Source of the DNA: Bacteroidota bacterium
GTDB lineage: Bacteria > Bacteroidota > Bacteroidia > Bacteroidales > GCA-2748055
NCBI GenBank assembly: GCA_024244665.1
Contig: JAAEOI010000701.1
Location: 1 to 20,151, forward strand
Direction of reading: 5' to 3'
DNA length: 20,151 nt
Positions within the stretch are counted from its first letter, which is position 1. Each line of letters begins with the position of its first letter. Positions 1-7,876 of this stretch are shown piece by piece. A model generated the notes under the pieces. It searched no databases and had not been told where the DNA came from. It was given only the letters and a program-made list of their open reading frames with translations. A program made the translations under genes and the position numbers.

Positions 1-1
1 T

Positions 2-124
2 GAAAAATACACTTTGGTTTCATCGCAAAATGAAATTTCCGGAATATATAATGGAGAACAATTGTTGGAAGGAATTCCTGTAAAACTTCATGCAGTAGAC
101 ACTCTGGTGGTCGTCGTTCAATAA
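2..124 (+). CDS. C-terminal end of an unidentified protein (partial, 5' end outside window)
   Basis: An open frame runs from the left edge for 40 codons and stops with TAA at 122-124. The last residues read VKLHAVDTLVVVVQ, an alternating hydrophobic strand of the kind that often closes a C-terminal beta-sandwich in glycoside hydrolases. The preceding segment contains GIYNGEQLLEGIPV, which faintly resembles the closing domain of GH36-type enzymes, but 40 residues are too few to name a family. It is the only plus-strand gene in the left part of the window. It converges on the sulfatase gene, with 37 bases between the two stop codons and no clear terminator hairpin there. Coding status is likely; function is unknown. 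Confidence 0.55.
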   Translation, partial: EKYTLVSSQNEISGIYNGEQLLEGIPVKLHAVDTLVVVVQ

Positions 125-161
125 CTTCAGGCATTTTTCAGGGCTAATTATTTCCCGGTCT

Positions 162-2057
162 TTATAGAAGGCCCACCGAACCTTCGGGTGCATTGACTGT
201 CATTTTTACTTTTTCAGCACCCTCGCAGGACATCTCAAGTCTGATCACATTCTTTTCAGCTGGTAGAGGGAAATTATAATAGGACAGGCCCAGGTTGCCC
301 ACATCTTTACACTCCCAGAGCATCTCTCCGTCGAACCAGGCACGGGTGGCGCGCGCCGGGCGCATATCCAGTATGGCATGGGGATCCCTGTCAGCCAGCC
401 TTGCCACCGGAATAGACAGAAGCATCACATGATCGGGAGTATCAGGGATGGTGCCCACTATATGAAGCGAACCATCGCTTCCAAATCCAATCTTCTGCCA
501 GCTCCGGTTCTCTCCTCCAATTTCAAACTCCTGTTTAGGATTAAATTCCTCACCAAATACCATCTCTCGTGCCTCATCTGCCTCTTCCTTTGAAAGGGGA
601 CCAATTGCATAGCAGTTATTCACCGGCAGAAAGCGCCGCTGCGACCAGCCGGTCTCCCCGATTAAACGCTGAAGCCTTTTCTGCATATCCCTCTTTATCT
701 CCACATATTCGGGTTTATGAATCACATTGTGGTTCTCTTCCGGATCCTTCTCAAGGTCGTAAAGCTCCTGTTCCGGAAAATCCTGGTAGGTGATCAGTTT
801 ATACCGATCGGAACGAACTGCAAGCTGTGAAGGAAGGATTGGACGGTAATCCCAGTACTCAAAGAGAAAATCCTCTCGCCAAATACCTGCCTGGCTGCCA
901 CCATCCTCCAAAAGTGGGCGCCAGCTCTTCCCTGTCATCTCAGCAGGAGGCTCAACACCACACAGGTCCAGTACAGTTGGAGCCACATCAATGTTCAGAG
1001 CCATTCCCGGGGGAGTGATTCCCGGCTGGATCATATCCGGATAACGGATAATCATTGGAATTCGCATCACCTGCTCGTAGCCATAATGTTTCTCAGTCAT
1101 GCCATGTTCGCCCAGGGTATATCCCTGGTCGCTGGAGTAGATGACAATCGTTTCATTGGTAATTCCGGCCTTATCGATAGCTTCAAGTATGGTCCCCACC
1201 GCATCATCCAAAGCCTGGGAGGAGCGGTAGTATGATTTTACATAATTCTCCCAGGAACCGAACATGGGTATGCCTCCCTGGAAAGTCCTTACCTTGATGA
1301 CATTGGTTTTCATGATGGGCGCCCTGCCACTTTCATCATAATCTTCATCAATGCTCGCAGGCTCGGGGATATTCACATCATCCAGGTACTCATTATACCG
1401 CTCGGGAAAACTGAAGGGAAGGTGTGGCGCCTTCAGTCCCACAAAGAGGCAGAAGGGCTGTGACATGGTGGCCATTTCCTGAATTCTATCTGCAGCCATG
1501 CCTGCCAGGATATCATCCGAAAATCCTTGATGCTGCTCCACTTTCCCATTTACATGCACGGTCGTATTGAAAAAGCTCCCCAGCCATTCGAAACCGGCCC
1601 AGTAATCGTACCCCTCTTTCTGCTTCTGCCCTTCTCCCAGGTGCCATTTCCCAATATGGGCGGAATAATATCCTTCATTGTGCAGGAGTGCCGGGAAGGG
1701 AGTCTCGTTCATGCGAAATGTATGGTTGTCCCAGATGATCTGGGGAGCACCACACTGGTGGGCATACTTTCCGGAGAAAAAATCGGCCCTGGAGGGAGAA
1801 CAGACGCCGCTTACGGTAAAGGCATTTTTAAAATTGCACCCTTCGGCCGCCAGGCGATCCAGGTGAGGGGTTTTTACATAGGGATTTCCATTGGTACTCA
1901 GCATGTCAGAGCGCTGATCGTCGGCCATAATAAAGATCACGTTGGGACGCTTCCCTGGCTGGACCGGCGCCCTCTGACTGCAGGCGGAAAAGAGCAGCAG
2001 TGTCAGGGAAAGAATCAAAGTGCTCTGGTAGTTTTTTAATATCTGTAAGTTTTTCAT
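162..2057 (-). CDS. S1-family sulfatase, lipoprotein (formylglycine-dependent)
   Basis: The 631-residue product is a type I sulfatase predicted to remove sulfate esters from glycans. It starts with a lipoprotein signal peptide whose lipobox LFSAC puts the lipid-bearing cysteine at residue 26, so it should be membrane anchored. The catalytic core begins with the metal-binding IMADDQ (Asp46, Asp47). It carries the formylglycine motif CSPSR at residues 86-90, where Cys86 would be oxidised by a maturase encoded elsewhere. HIGKWHLG and SSDQGYTLGEHG are further family signatures. The segment around SDRYKLITY and LYDLEKDPEENHN is the usual C-terminal subdomain (DUF4976-like). Roughly residues 500-631 form an extra, probably beta-rich, extension that I cannot name. 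It is the last gene of the minus-strand operon, 14 bases after the amidohydrolase. The ATG at 2057 is preceded by the 16-base leader shared with the isomerase-like gene. Family is secure; substrate and S1 subfamily are not assigned. Confidence 0.93.
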   Translation of the reverse strand: MKNLQILKNYQSTLILSLTLLLFSACSQRAPVQPGKRPNVIFIMADDQRSDMLSTNGNPYVKTPHLDRLAAEGCNFKNAFTVSGVCSPSRADFFSGKYAHQCGAPQIIWDNHTFRMNETPFPALLHNEGYYSAHIGKWHLGEGQKQKEGYDYWAGFEWLGSFFNTTVHVNGKVEQHQGFSDDILAGMAADRIQEMATMSQPFCLFVGLKAPHLPFSFPERYNEYLDDVNIPEPASIDEDYDESGRAPIMKTNVIKVRTFQGGIPMFGSWENYVKSYYRSSQALDDAVGTILEAIDKAGITNETIVIYSSDQGYTLGEHGMTEKHYGYEQVMRIPMIIRYPDMIQPGITPPGMALNIDVAPTVLDLCGVEPPAEMTGKSWRPLLEDGGSQAGIWREDFLFEYWDYRPILPSQLAVRSDRYKLITYQDFPEQELYDLEKDPEENHNVIHKPEYVEIKRDMQKRLQRLIGETGWSQRRFLPVNNCYAIGPLSKEEADEAREMVFGEEFNPKQEFEIGGENRSWQKIGFGSDGSLHIVGTIPDTPDHVMLLSIPVARLADRDPHAILDMRPARATRAWFDGEMLWECKDVGNLGLSYYNFPLPAEKNVIRLEMSCEGAEKVKMTVNAPEGSVGLL

Positions 2058-2067
2058 CTTATTCTGG
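2052..2067 (-). repeat. 16-base start-region repeat, copy 1
   Basis: CCAGAATAAGATGAAA on the minus strand covers the leader and first two codons of the sulfatase starting at 2057. It is identical to 5697-5712, which holds the start of the isomerase-like gene. Upstream of the 16 bases the two sequences differ. It may be a shared translation-initiation region copied with rearranged genes, or chance reinforced by a common leader preference. Confidence 0.6.
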
Positions 2068-2071
2068 CCTT

Positions 2072-3280
2072 TTAGTTGATGACTATCTTCCGGAAGCTCC
2101 TCCTCCGATCCTGCGTGAATTCAAGCAAGTAGATTCCGGTCATCCACCCGGAGACATCCAGCTTCAGCTCCCTGATCCGCTCCCTGAGTTGAAAGACCAT
2201 CCTGCCCTGTAGATCCATTATTCTAAGCTGTTCAATGTTCCTGTTATTGCAGGAAATATGAAGCTGACTGCAAGCAGGATTGGGAAATACGAAAGGCATC
2301 TCACCCAGATCATATTCATTGCAAGCGCTCGTCATGACAGAGTCCGCGCTCTCGATTCCATAGGCCCTGTTGATATTCTCATAGTAAAACATCTCTTTCG
2401 TGAGCCCCTCTCGCCCCTCCAGGTACTGATCAAGCATGGCTATCAGATCCCCATAGCTTCCATGCATATCAGACAGCGTCCAGTTACTCCCAAAAATGAC
2501 CCGGTCCGGTCCGAAGGCATCAATGACCGGATCAATAATGGGTTTATAGACATCCGGGTGCGTGGGTGCAGGACTCTGGCCTATCAATGAATAAAGTGCC
2601 GATATCTTACAGTAGACGTTGGGTTCACTGGCGAACTCGCTTAGCCTGGCCAGATAATCACTTGGTACCACCTGGCCTCCCTTCATTTTAATGCCAGTCA
2701 GGTGGTTCATAATGATATTCAGGTTGGGATAAAGCCTGGCAATGGCAGAGATCGTTTCAGGGTCCGCTAAGTTACCTCCCAGCTCCAGGACCAGGTTCCT
2801 GTCAGCCAGATGGGCAAAACTGGCCATAATATCCGGTTCTGCAATGTTAATGGGTGTGGCGGGCCTGATGCGGATACCCCTGAATTTCTCATAGGTACAG
2901 AGCGAATCCAGGTCATTAATGTAGTTGGGATCCCGGGGGTCCAGGTTGCCAATAAACGCCAGCAGGGCCTGGGAGCTATCCACATGCTGCATTAGCCAGA
3001 AATTGTCTTCGCGTCTCTGGCTGGCTTCAACCACCACGGCATAATCAATCCCGGCCGGAGAGGCCGTATCCACAAACTGCTTTGCAAAATGAGGGAAGTA
3101 TATCCGCTCATGTTTCACCGGATTCAGAAAGGTACTGCTTCCCTCCCTCTCCGTGTCATAGAGGTGTATATGGGTATCAATCCTGGACAGAAGAGAATCC
3201 TTATCCTGCGACCAGGCGGAGAGGCCCGAACTACACAGAATAATCCAGGTCAGAATCCGAAAAAGCCTATTTCTAATCAT
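2072..3280 (-). CDS. Secreted amidohydrolase-2 family (L-fuconolactonase/rhamnonolactonase-like) with T9SS sorting domain
   Basis: The 402-residue product is a TIM-barrel metal-dependent hydrolase of the Amidohydro_2/COG3618 type, whose characterised members open sugar lactones. After a Sec signal peptide (about residues 1-24, ending SAWSQ) comes DTHIHLYD with the metal ligands His37 and His39. MNHLTG follows with His193, then VIFGSNWTLSD at about 262-271. At that last site many relatives have GSDWP; here the residue is Asn266, a variant also common in this superfamily, so activity is not excluded. Residues about 331-402 form a Por/T9SS C-terminal sorting domain (FPNPACSQLHIS, MDLQGR, GIYLLEF), so the enzyme should be released or anchored outside the outer membrane. 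That is unusual, since well-known fuconolactonases are cytoplasmic. It starts 8 bases after one sulfatase and ends 14 bases before the next. Fold confident; lactone substrate is inference. Confidence 0.85.
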   Translation of the reverse strand: MIRNRLFRILTWIILCSSGLSAWSQDKDSLLSRIDTHIHLYDTEREGSSTFLNPVKHERIYFPHFAKQFVDTASPAGIDYAVVVEASQRREDNFWLMQHVDSSQALLAFIGNLDPRDPNYINDLDSLCTYEKFRGIRIRPATPINIAEPDIMASFAHLADRNLVLELGGNLADPETISAIARLYPNLNIIMNHLTGIKMKGGQVVPSDYLARLSEFASEPNVYCKISALYSLIGQSPAPTHPDVYKPIIDPVIDAFGPDRVIFGSNWTLSDMHGSYGDLIAMLDQYLEGREGLTKEMFYYENINRAYGIESADSVMTSACNEYDLGEMPFVFPNPACSQLHISCNNRNIEQLRIMDLQGRMVFQLRERIRELKLDVSGWMTGIYLLEFTQDRRRSFRKIVIN

Positions 3281-3288
3281 ATGATGTC

Positions 3289-4779
3289 TTATTTATGGAG
3301 TTTCGGACTCTGCACCTTACCCTCCCCTTCATAGAAGCTCCAGTAATTAATATTGTTATTCTCAATTTCAAAACCCCATCTATGGATATAGTAATCCTTT
3401 GCTTTGAAATTTTCTTCTCCTATTTCACTTAACTCACGGCGTAACTGGCCTTCCAGATCTGCCTGGATTTCCGCACAGGCCGGATTCCCCACCAGGTTAT
3501 CCAGCTGGTAAGGATCTGAAACATCATCAAACAACATGATGGGCCCCTCCGGATCGACCGCGTATGTATACCTGCTGGTCCGAATCCCCCTGTATTCAGG
3601 GTCCTCCCAATTCACGTCAAAGGGAGAGACATTCATCACCAGGGCGGCACGGTCTGCCTCAGGATCAGGATTCAATATCAGCCTGGAAAGGTCATCTCCT
3701 TCTATGGTGTTGGGAATATCAATGCCACACAGGGATAAGAGGGAAGGAAGAATGTCGGGGGTGGTCAAAGGGGCCTTTACCCTGGCTCCCTGAAGGGACT
3801 CACCACCTGGCAGGCGGATCAGAAAAGGAACGTGAAGCGACTCATCCCAGGCCAGCTGTTTTCTGTAGGGCAATCTGCCATGGGAACCCATCATCTCTCC
3901 ATGGTCGGAAGTGAAGACCAGGATGGTATTCTCCAATAATCCCAATGATTTCATCTGCTCTACCATGGATCCTATGGCCAGATCAGTTGCGGTGCAATGT
4001 GCATAGTAGCCCTGAATTTCAGGCAGGACCTTCTCATATAATTCTTCGGGTACATTGGGAGAGAGCGTGATCTCTGAGGATGGATACATCTCCATATACT
4101 CCTTCGGGGCCGAATGATGAGGGAAATGGGGTGTGGCAATGGAAATAAAAAGCAGGAAGGGCTGCTGATCGTCAGCGTGATCACTCATATAGCTTGCTGC
4201 ATCCCTGGAGATGGCAAAGGGGGAATATCCGTCCCAGGTCTTCTGTTCCGGATCCTCATTCTCATAGTAAAGCATCTCGATATAGTCGTGGGAGCACTCC
4301 AGGGCCTTCCAGTATTCAAATCCCTGCCGGCGTTCGGGCTCCACATTATTCAACCTTCCATGTCCATCCAGGTGCCACTTACCAATGTAGGCTGTCTTGT
4401 AACCGGCTGACTGATAAATTTCGGCCATACACAACTCTTCGGCCGGCAGGTAGACATCATTAAGAATCATTCCGGTGGAGGATGGGAAACGACCGGTTAA
4501 AAGTGATGCCCTGTAGGGAGTGCAAACCGGAGATACACTTACCGCATTTACAAAATTTACAGACTGCTCTGCCAGTTCATCAAGCCGGGGCGTTTTTACA
4601 TTGGGATCGCCCATGTAGCCCAATGCAGAGGCTCTCCACTGGTCGGTGAGGATAAAAACCACATTTGGCTTCTGCGGAGCCTTGCATCCCGAAAAAAGGA
4701 ACAGGGCCAGTGCAAAAAAAAGGATCAGACCTCTTCTCATTACAGATAAGTATTTCATCAGCAATAATTTAGTATACAT
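3289..4779 (-). CDS. S1-family sulfatase, lipoprotein
   Basis: The 496-residue product is a second type I sulfatase. The lipobox LFSGC marks Cys32 as the lipidated residue if the first ATG is used. The family opening NVVFILTDQWRA has Asp46 followed by Gln, where many members have Asp-Asp. The formylglycine motif is CTPYR at 86-90 in SPVCTPYRASLLTGR. Also present are YIGKWHLDG, TPHFPHHS and TSDHGEMMGSHG. The ORF is tightly coupled to the gene before it: its first ATG overlaps that gene's stop (TAATG at 4781-4777). Two later in-frame ATGs, at 4758 and 4740, would give signal peptides of more normal length (lipobox Cys at 25 or 19), so the real start may be internal. The sequence ends soon after the usual DUF4976-like region, without added modules. 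Family is secure; the sulfated sugar it acts on is unknown. Confidence 0.93.
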   Translation of the reverse strand: MYTKLLLMKYLSVMRRGLILFFALALFLFSGCKAPQKPNVVFILTDQWRASALGYMGDPNVKTPRLDELAEQSVNFVNAVSVSPVCTPYRASLLTGRFPSSTGMILNDVYLPAEELCMAEIYQSAGYKTAYIGKWHLDGHGRLNNVEPERRQGFEYWKALECSHDYIEMLYYENEDPEQKTWDGYSPFAISRDAASYMSDHADDQQPFLLFISIATPHFPHHSAPKEYMEMYPSSEITLSPNVPEELYEKVLPEIQGYYAHCTATDLAIGSMVEQMKSLGLLENTILVFTSDHGEMMGSHGRLPYRKQLAWDESLHVPFLIRLPGGESLQGARVKAPLTTPDILPSLLSLCGIDIPNTIEGDDLSRLILNPDPEADRAALVMNVSPFDVNWEDPEYRGIRTSRYTYAVDPEGPIMLFDDVSDPYQLDNLVGNPACAEIQADLEGQLRRELSEIGEENFKAKDYYIHRWGFEIENNNINYWSFYEGEGKVQSPKLHK

Positions 4780-5702
4780 TAGAAGTTATCGGCCTGCCTG
4801 TAAGCCTTTATCAATGCTTTTTCACCTTCAATACCATTGATGCTCTTTCCATGTTCCATGCATAGAACGCCATCATAAGCCTTCTTATGAATATGCTCAA
4901 AAATCACCCGGTAATTTATCTCCCCTGTCCCCGGTTCTTTACGTCCCGGATTATCTCCCACATGAAAGGCTGCAATTTCACTCCAGGACCTGTCTATATT
5001 GGGGATCAGGTTTCCCTCGGTGATTTGCTGATGGTACATATCATTTACAATCTTGCAGGAGGGACTGTTCACTGCCCGGCAAATAGCATAGGTCTGAGGT
5101 ATACCGGTAAGAAAGAGATCCGGATGGTTCCACCGGTTCAGTGGTTCAAGCACTATAACCACACCCGCCTTCTCTGCAATTTCAGTTAATTCCCTCAGAT
5201 TATCAATTACATTGGCTGTCTGGTACTCCATCTCCATCTTATGATCCAGTGCCCCCGGGACGATCAATGCTTGTTTTGCACCGGTTCTCTTTGAAGTTTT
5301 AATGGCAGTATCCAGACCTTTTTTCCACTTCTCCAAATTAAGGGAGTCTCTGTATACCAGCGATCTGCCCCCCTCTTCAGCACGCAGAACAAATGGTCCA
5401 ATATCCATCTGGCTGGAACGCAATTCTGCAGCGATCTTCTGTTGTAGCTCAGGTTCCTTTCGCGCTAAATTGTTATCAAATATGGCCCGGAATCCCTGGT
5501 CGCTGCAAAACTTAATCACCTCTACGGGATCATTCCCTGCCATTTCGGGAAATGCTCCCAGAGAGGGCGCATATTTCAGTTTAAATTTCTCCCCGTTGGT
5601 CTCCGGTGCGGAAATGGGATTCTGTGCTCCCAAAGCTAAACTGCCCAAACCTGCTGTAACAGCTGTGGCCACCGAACCCTGGATAAATTTTCTGCGTTTC
5701 AT
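4779..5702 (-). CDS. Tat-exported sugar isomerase/epimerase-like TIM barrel (hydroxypyruvate isomerase-like)
   Basis: The 307-residue product belongs to the xylose isomerase-like TIM-barrel superfamily (COG3622/Hyi-like), whose members isomerise or epimerise small sugars and ketoacids with a divalent metal. The N-terminus MKRRKFIQGSVATAVTAG is a twin-arginine signal, which predicts export as a folded, probably metal-loaded, protein. The four expected metal ligands can be placed: Glu186 in VLEPLN, Asp221 in VNDMYH, His247 in FHVGDN and Glu283 in CMEHG. His224 follows the Asp ligand, as is usual. The GEINYRVIFEHIHKKAYDG segment matches the C-terminal part of hydroxypyruvate isomerases. It lies 68 bases after the galactosidase-like remnant and overlaps the next sulfatase by one base. 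Its leader CCAGAATAAG before ATG is identical to that of the sulfatase at 2057. Family confident; natural substrate unknown. Confidence 0.88.
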   Translation of the reverse strand: MKRRKFIQGSVATAVTAGLGSLALGAQNPISAPETNGEKFKLKYAPSLGAFPEMAGNDPVEVIKFCSDQGFRAIFDNNLARKEPELQQKIAAELRSSQMDIGPFVLRAEEGGRSLVYRDSLNLEKWKKGLDTAIKTSKRTGAKQALIVPGALDHKMEMEYQTANVIDNLRELTEIAEKAGVVIVLEPLNRWNHPDLFLTGIPQTYAICRAVNSPSCKIVNDMYHQQITEGNLIPNIDRSWSEIAAFHVGDNPGRKEPGTGEINYRVIFEHIHKKAYDGVLCMEHGKSINGIEGEKALIKAYRQADNF

Positions 5703-5712
5703 CTTATTCTGG
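5697..5712 (-). repeat. 16-base start-region repeat, copy 2
   Basis: This is the second exact copy of CCAGAATAAGATGAAA, at the start codon of the isomerase-like gene (ATG at 5702). See the copy at 2052-2067. Confidence 0.6.
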
Positions 5713-5770
5713 TTTTGTTATGATTGGATCAACCTTGTATAGTGTGGTGGATCCTGGATTTAAATTCAAT

Positions 5771-5998
5771 TCAATATGCTTGCTTGATTCTAAGATAATA
5801 TGCCCCTGAACCTAAATAGGACATATAGGCATAGGGAGGATAGGATAAACCATTCACAAACAGGGTTGGAACTCCGGCATGGGTTTTTACTTCGGCACAC
5901 CCTTGCACCGGGGATTGGGCTGCCATTCCCACCTGGACAAAAGCCAAAAAGCCCAGGAAACAAAAAGGTTTCAGAAAAATTAATTCTTCGTACTCCAT
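5771..5998 (-). pseudogene. Truncated N-terminus of a galactosidase-like glycoside hydrolase
   Basis: This 75-codon frame begins with a signal peptide-like segment (FLGFLAFVQVGMAAQ). It continues with THAGVPTLFVNGLSYPPYAY, the typical entry strand and loop of beta-galactosidase-like TIM-barrel hydrolases (GH42/GH35-like 'G-x-P-T-L-F-V-N-G-x-x-Y-P-P' pattern). It then stops with TGA soon after YLRIKQAY, where a full enzyme would go on for several hundred residues. No continuation is visible in the 68 bases before the next gene, so the rest has been deleted. The ATG at 5998 overlaps the end of the beta-helix gene by 19 bases, as for a once-coupled operon member. I read it as a gene remnant. A genuine small secreted protein is less likely because the sequence ends inside a conserved region. 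Confidence 0.65.
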
Positions 5999-7860
5999 AT
6001 TTTAAATGTTTGCTTCCCCTGACCCGGATTCTCCAAAGGCCCGACAGTTGGATTGCGGCTGTTTCTTGTATTTCCCAGATAGTCTGTATCAATGGTGATG
6101 GGTGAATCATCGGGATTTACATACCCCTGATCTGAGATCAAAGCTTTTCCCAACAGATCAGATGTTACCTCCTGGTTCTTCATTTTAATGAGCTTTTTAT
6201 CCATGTTCAAGGATAGAAAAACGCCCTCCTCCGTCTCTTCAATTATTATCTCAGGATTGTAAGCAAGCTCCAGCAGATTGGACTCATTTTCAAACCTGCC
6301 GGCGCCATTTAAGTAGACGTTTCCATTCACAAACATGGGCAAAGCGGCCTCATTGTATACTCCCAATCCAGATTTTTGACCATTAATTTCGTTAATGCCC
6401 CCCACAAAAATATTATTGAAATACCGGTTGTCACCGCACTGTGTGGTTTTTAGTCCACCCACCTCCGTCGAATGTGGAAGTTGAAAGGGTGTTTTCCTGC
6501 CCTGTGGGCGTAATTCAATGTTTCCTGCAATCAGGTTGTGTGCAAAAGCGCCTCCCTCCGACCAATCCCGAATGGAGAGTTCAGATAATAAGATGTTGTT
6601 TTCGATCAGGAATGGACCATGATTTACCTCAACAAAAATATCGTCGGTGGTATTGTTATAGAGAAGATTTCCTCTTACCTGCGTTCCCTGGGCCATCCAA
6701 TCGAGCCATAAACCGCGACCACAATTGAACAGGCGATTGTTTCTTATGATCATATCAATGGATGCATGAATCTTGATGCCTCCCATTTCCGCTCCGGTCC
6801 ATTGACGCTTGGTCCAGATGTTGATTATATCATTGTTCTCAATCAAACTAAACACACCTCCCATACTCCCGCAAATTCCGGTTTGCCCACAGTCGCTGAT
6901 GGTGTTGTTCCGGATCACATGTGAACCAATGTTTTCCTTACTCCACCCCCTCTCCAGGGCCCTTTTGATGGTCTCCACGTACCCCTCGGCCGAATTCTCC
7001 GAGGTGTTATCAAATTCATCTCCATGCTTTCCCAGGGTGATCCCCGAACATTTAGAGTTGCGGATCACATTGTTTTCAATGATCCATCCCTTGCTCCAGT
7101 TTGTGCCAATGAGTCCCGGTTGCTCTGCGGTGGGAGGGGCCCACTGTGTAGCTGCCTGACTCATGTGAAGTCCCCGAATTGTAATAAAGTTTATGCCTGT
7201 GGAATTCGGGTAAAAACAGGTGGGACGGACATTGATTTCAACCCGTTCTATATTGGGATCAGCCTCATGGAAATTGGCATAGATGTAGGTATTCTCAGCA
7301 TCACTTTCACAAAACCAGGTGTAGGTAGATCCTGTGGGATCCCAGTTATCTGACACCGGTATTGGGTGGAGAACCTTCTCTAACAGTGCCATCTCCCAAA
7401 GAGACTTTCCGTTCAAATAGACTTCACCTGTATGGTGGATCCGGCCCTTGTCGTTAAACCAGTCCCCGTGCACCAGGTCCTTATAGGGGTTGTAGTCACC
7501 AAACAGATCATTTGAAACACTTACTTTCCAAACAGTCCCGGAGAACTTCACCCAGGAATCTATCACTTCCGAGCCTTTGATTTCCACTTTCTCCCCTACT
7601 GCAGCCTGGTAAACAATTGGCTTACTCTCTGAGTCACCTCCGCGGGATGGAGAAATGCTTTCACGGTAAACTCCTTTATGAATGGTAATCACATCACCAG
7701 GTAGTGCAACATCAGCTGCGGCCTGTATGCATAGAAACGGAGAGTCTAAGGCACCATTATTTGCATCATCACCTGTTTTCGCCACATGGTAATCTTTGGC
7801 CGAAATGGTAAAACTAAGCGTCACAGCTATTAGTAGAGTCTGAAGTCGTTTCATTGTCAT
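5980..7860 (-). CDS. Secreted right-handed parallel beta-helix protein (possible GH141-like or lyase-like glycan-active enzyme)
   Basis: The 626-residue product has a Sec signal peptide ending near TISAKDYHVAKTGDD. A DUF1565-like opening follows (NGALDSPFLCIQAAADVALPGD), as in extracellular beta-helix enzymes. Repeated strand-turn units with Asn ladders are clear: IIENNVIRNSKCSGITLG, HVIRNNTISDCGQTGICGS, MIIRNNRLFNCGRG and NLLYNNTTDD. This fold hosts polysaccharide lyases and families such as GH141, an alpha-L-fucosidase/xylanase family. The segment THYPNP-like FYPNSTGINFITIRGLHMSQAATQWAPPTAEQ is strongly conserved with the paralogue at 9393-11714, though only short pieces can be compared here by eye. 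It lies 16 bases after the GH32-like gene. The paralogue keeps an added C-terminal region; this copy ends right after the helix. Fold is confident; enzyme class is inference. Confidence 0.82.
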   Translation of the reverse strand: MTMKRLQTLLIAVTLSFTISAKDYHVAKTGDDANNGALDSPFLCIQAAADVALPGDVITIHKGVYRESISPSRGGDSESKPIVYQAAVGEKVEIKGSEVIDSWVKFSGTVWKVSVSNDLFGDYNPYKDLVHGDWFNDKGRIHHTGEVYLNGKSLWEMALLEKVLHPIPVSDNWDPTGSTYTWFCESDAENTYIYANFHEADPNIERVEINVRPTCFYPNSTGINFITIRGLHMSQAATQWAPPTAEQPGLIGTNWSKGWIIENNVIRNSKCSGITLGKHGDEFDNTSENSAEGYVETIKRALERGWSKENIGSHVIRNNTISDCGQTGICGSMGGVFSLIENNDIINIWTKRQWTGAEMGGIKIHASIDMIIRNNRLFNCGRGLWLDWMAQGTQVRGNLLYNNTTDDIFVEVNHGPFLIENNILLSELSIRDWSEGGAFAHNLIAGNIELRPQGRKTPFQLPHSTEVGGLKTTQCGDNRYFNNIFVGGINEINGQKSGLGVYNEAALPMFVNGNVYLNGAGRFENESNLLELAYNPEIIIEETEEGVFLSLNMDKKLIKMKNQEVTSDLLGKALISDQGYVNPDDSPITIDTDYLGNTRNSRNPTVGPLENPGQGKQTFKIWSTKN

Positions 7861-7876
7861 TATTTTCTAATTATTG

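Noticed and set aside
125..161. Bidirectional terminator between the convergent genes at the left edge
   Set aside because: No stem of useful length followed by a T-run could be found in the 37 bases.
1527..2039. Long plus-strand open frame (170 codons) inside the first sulfatase gene
   Set aside because: It lies fully antisense to a well-supported sulfatase, has no recognisable motif and is explained by the complementary codons of that gene.
5790..6110. Minus-strand open frame of 106 codons overlapping the galactosidase-like remnant
   Set aside because: It runs in another frame across the end of the beta-helix gene and has no family features. The 5771-5998 frame has the conserved hydrolase strand.
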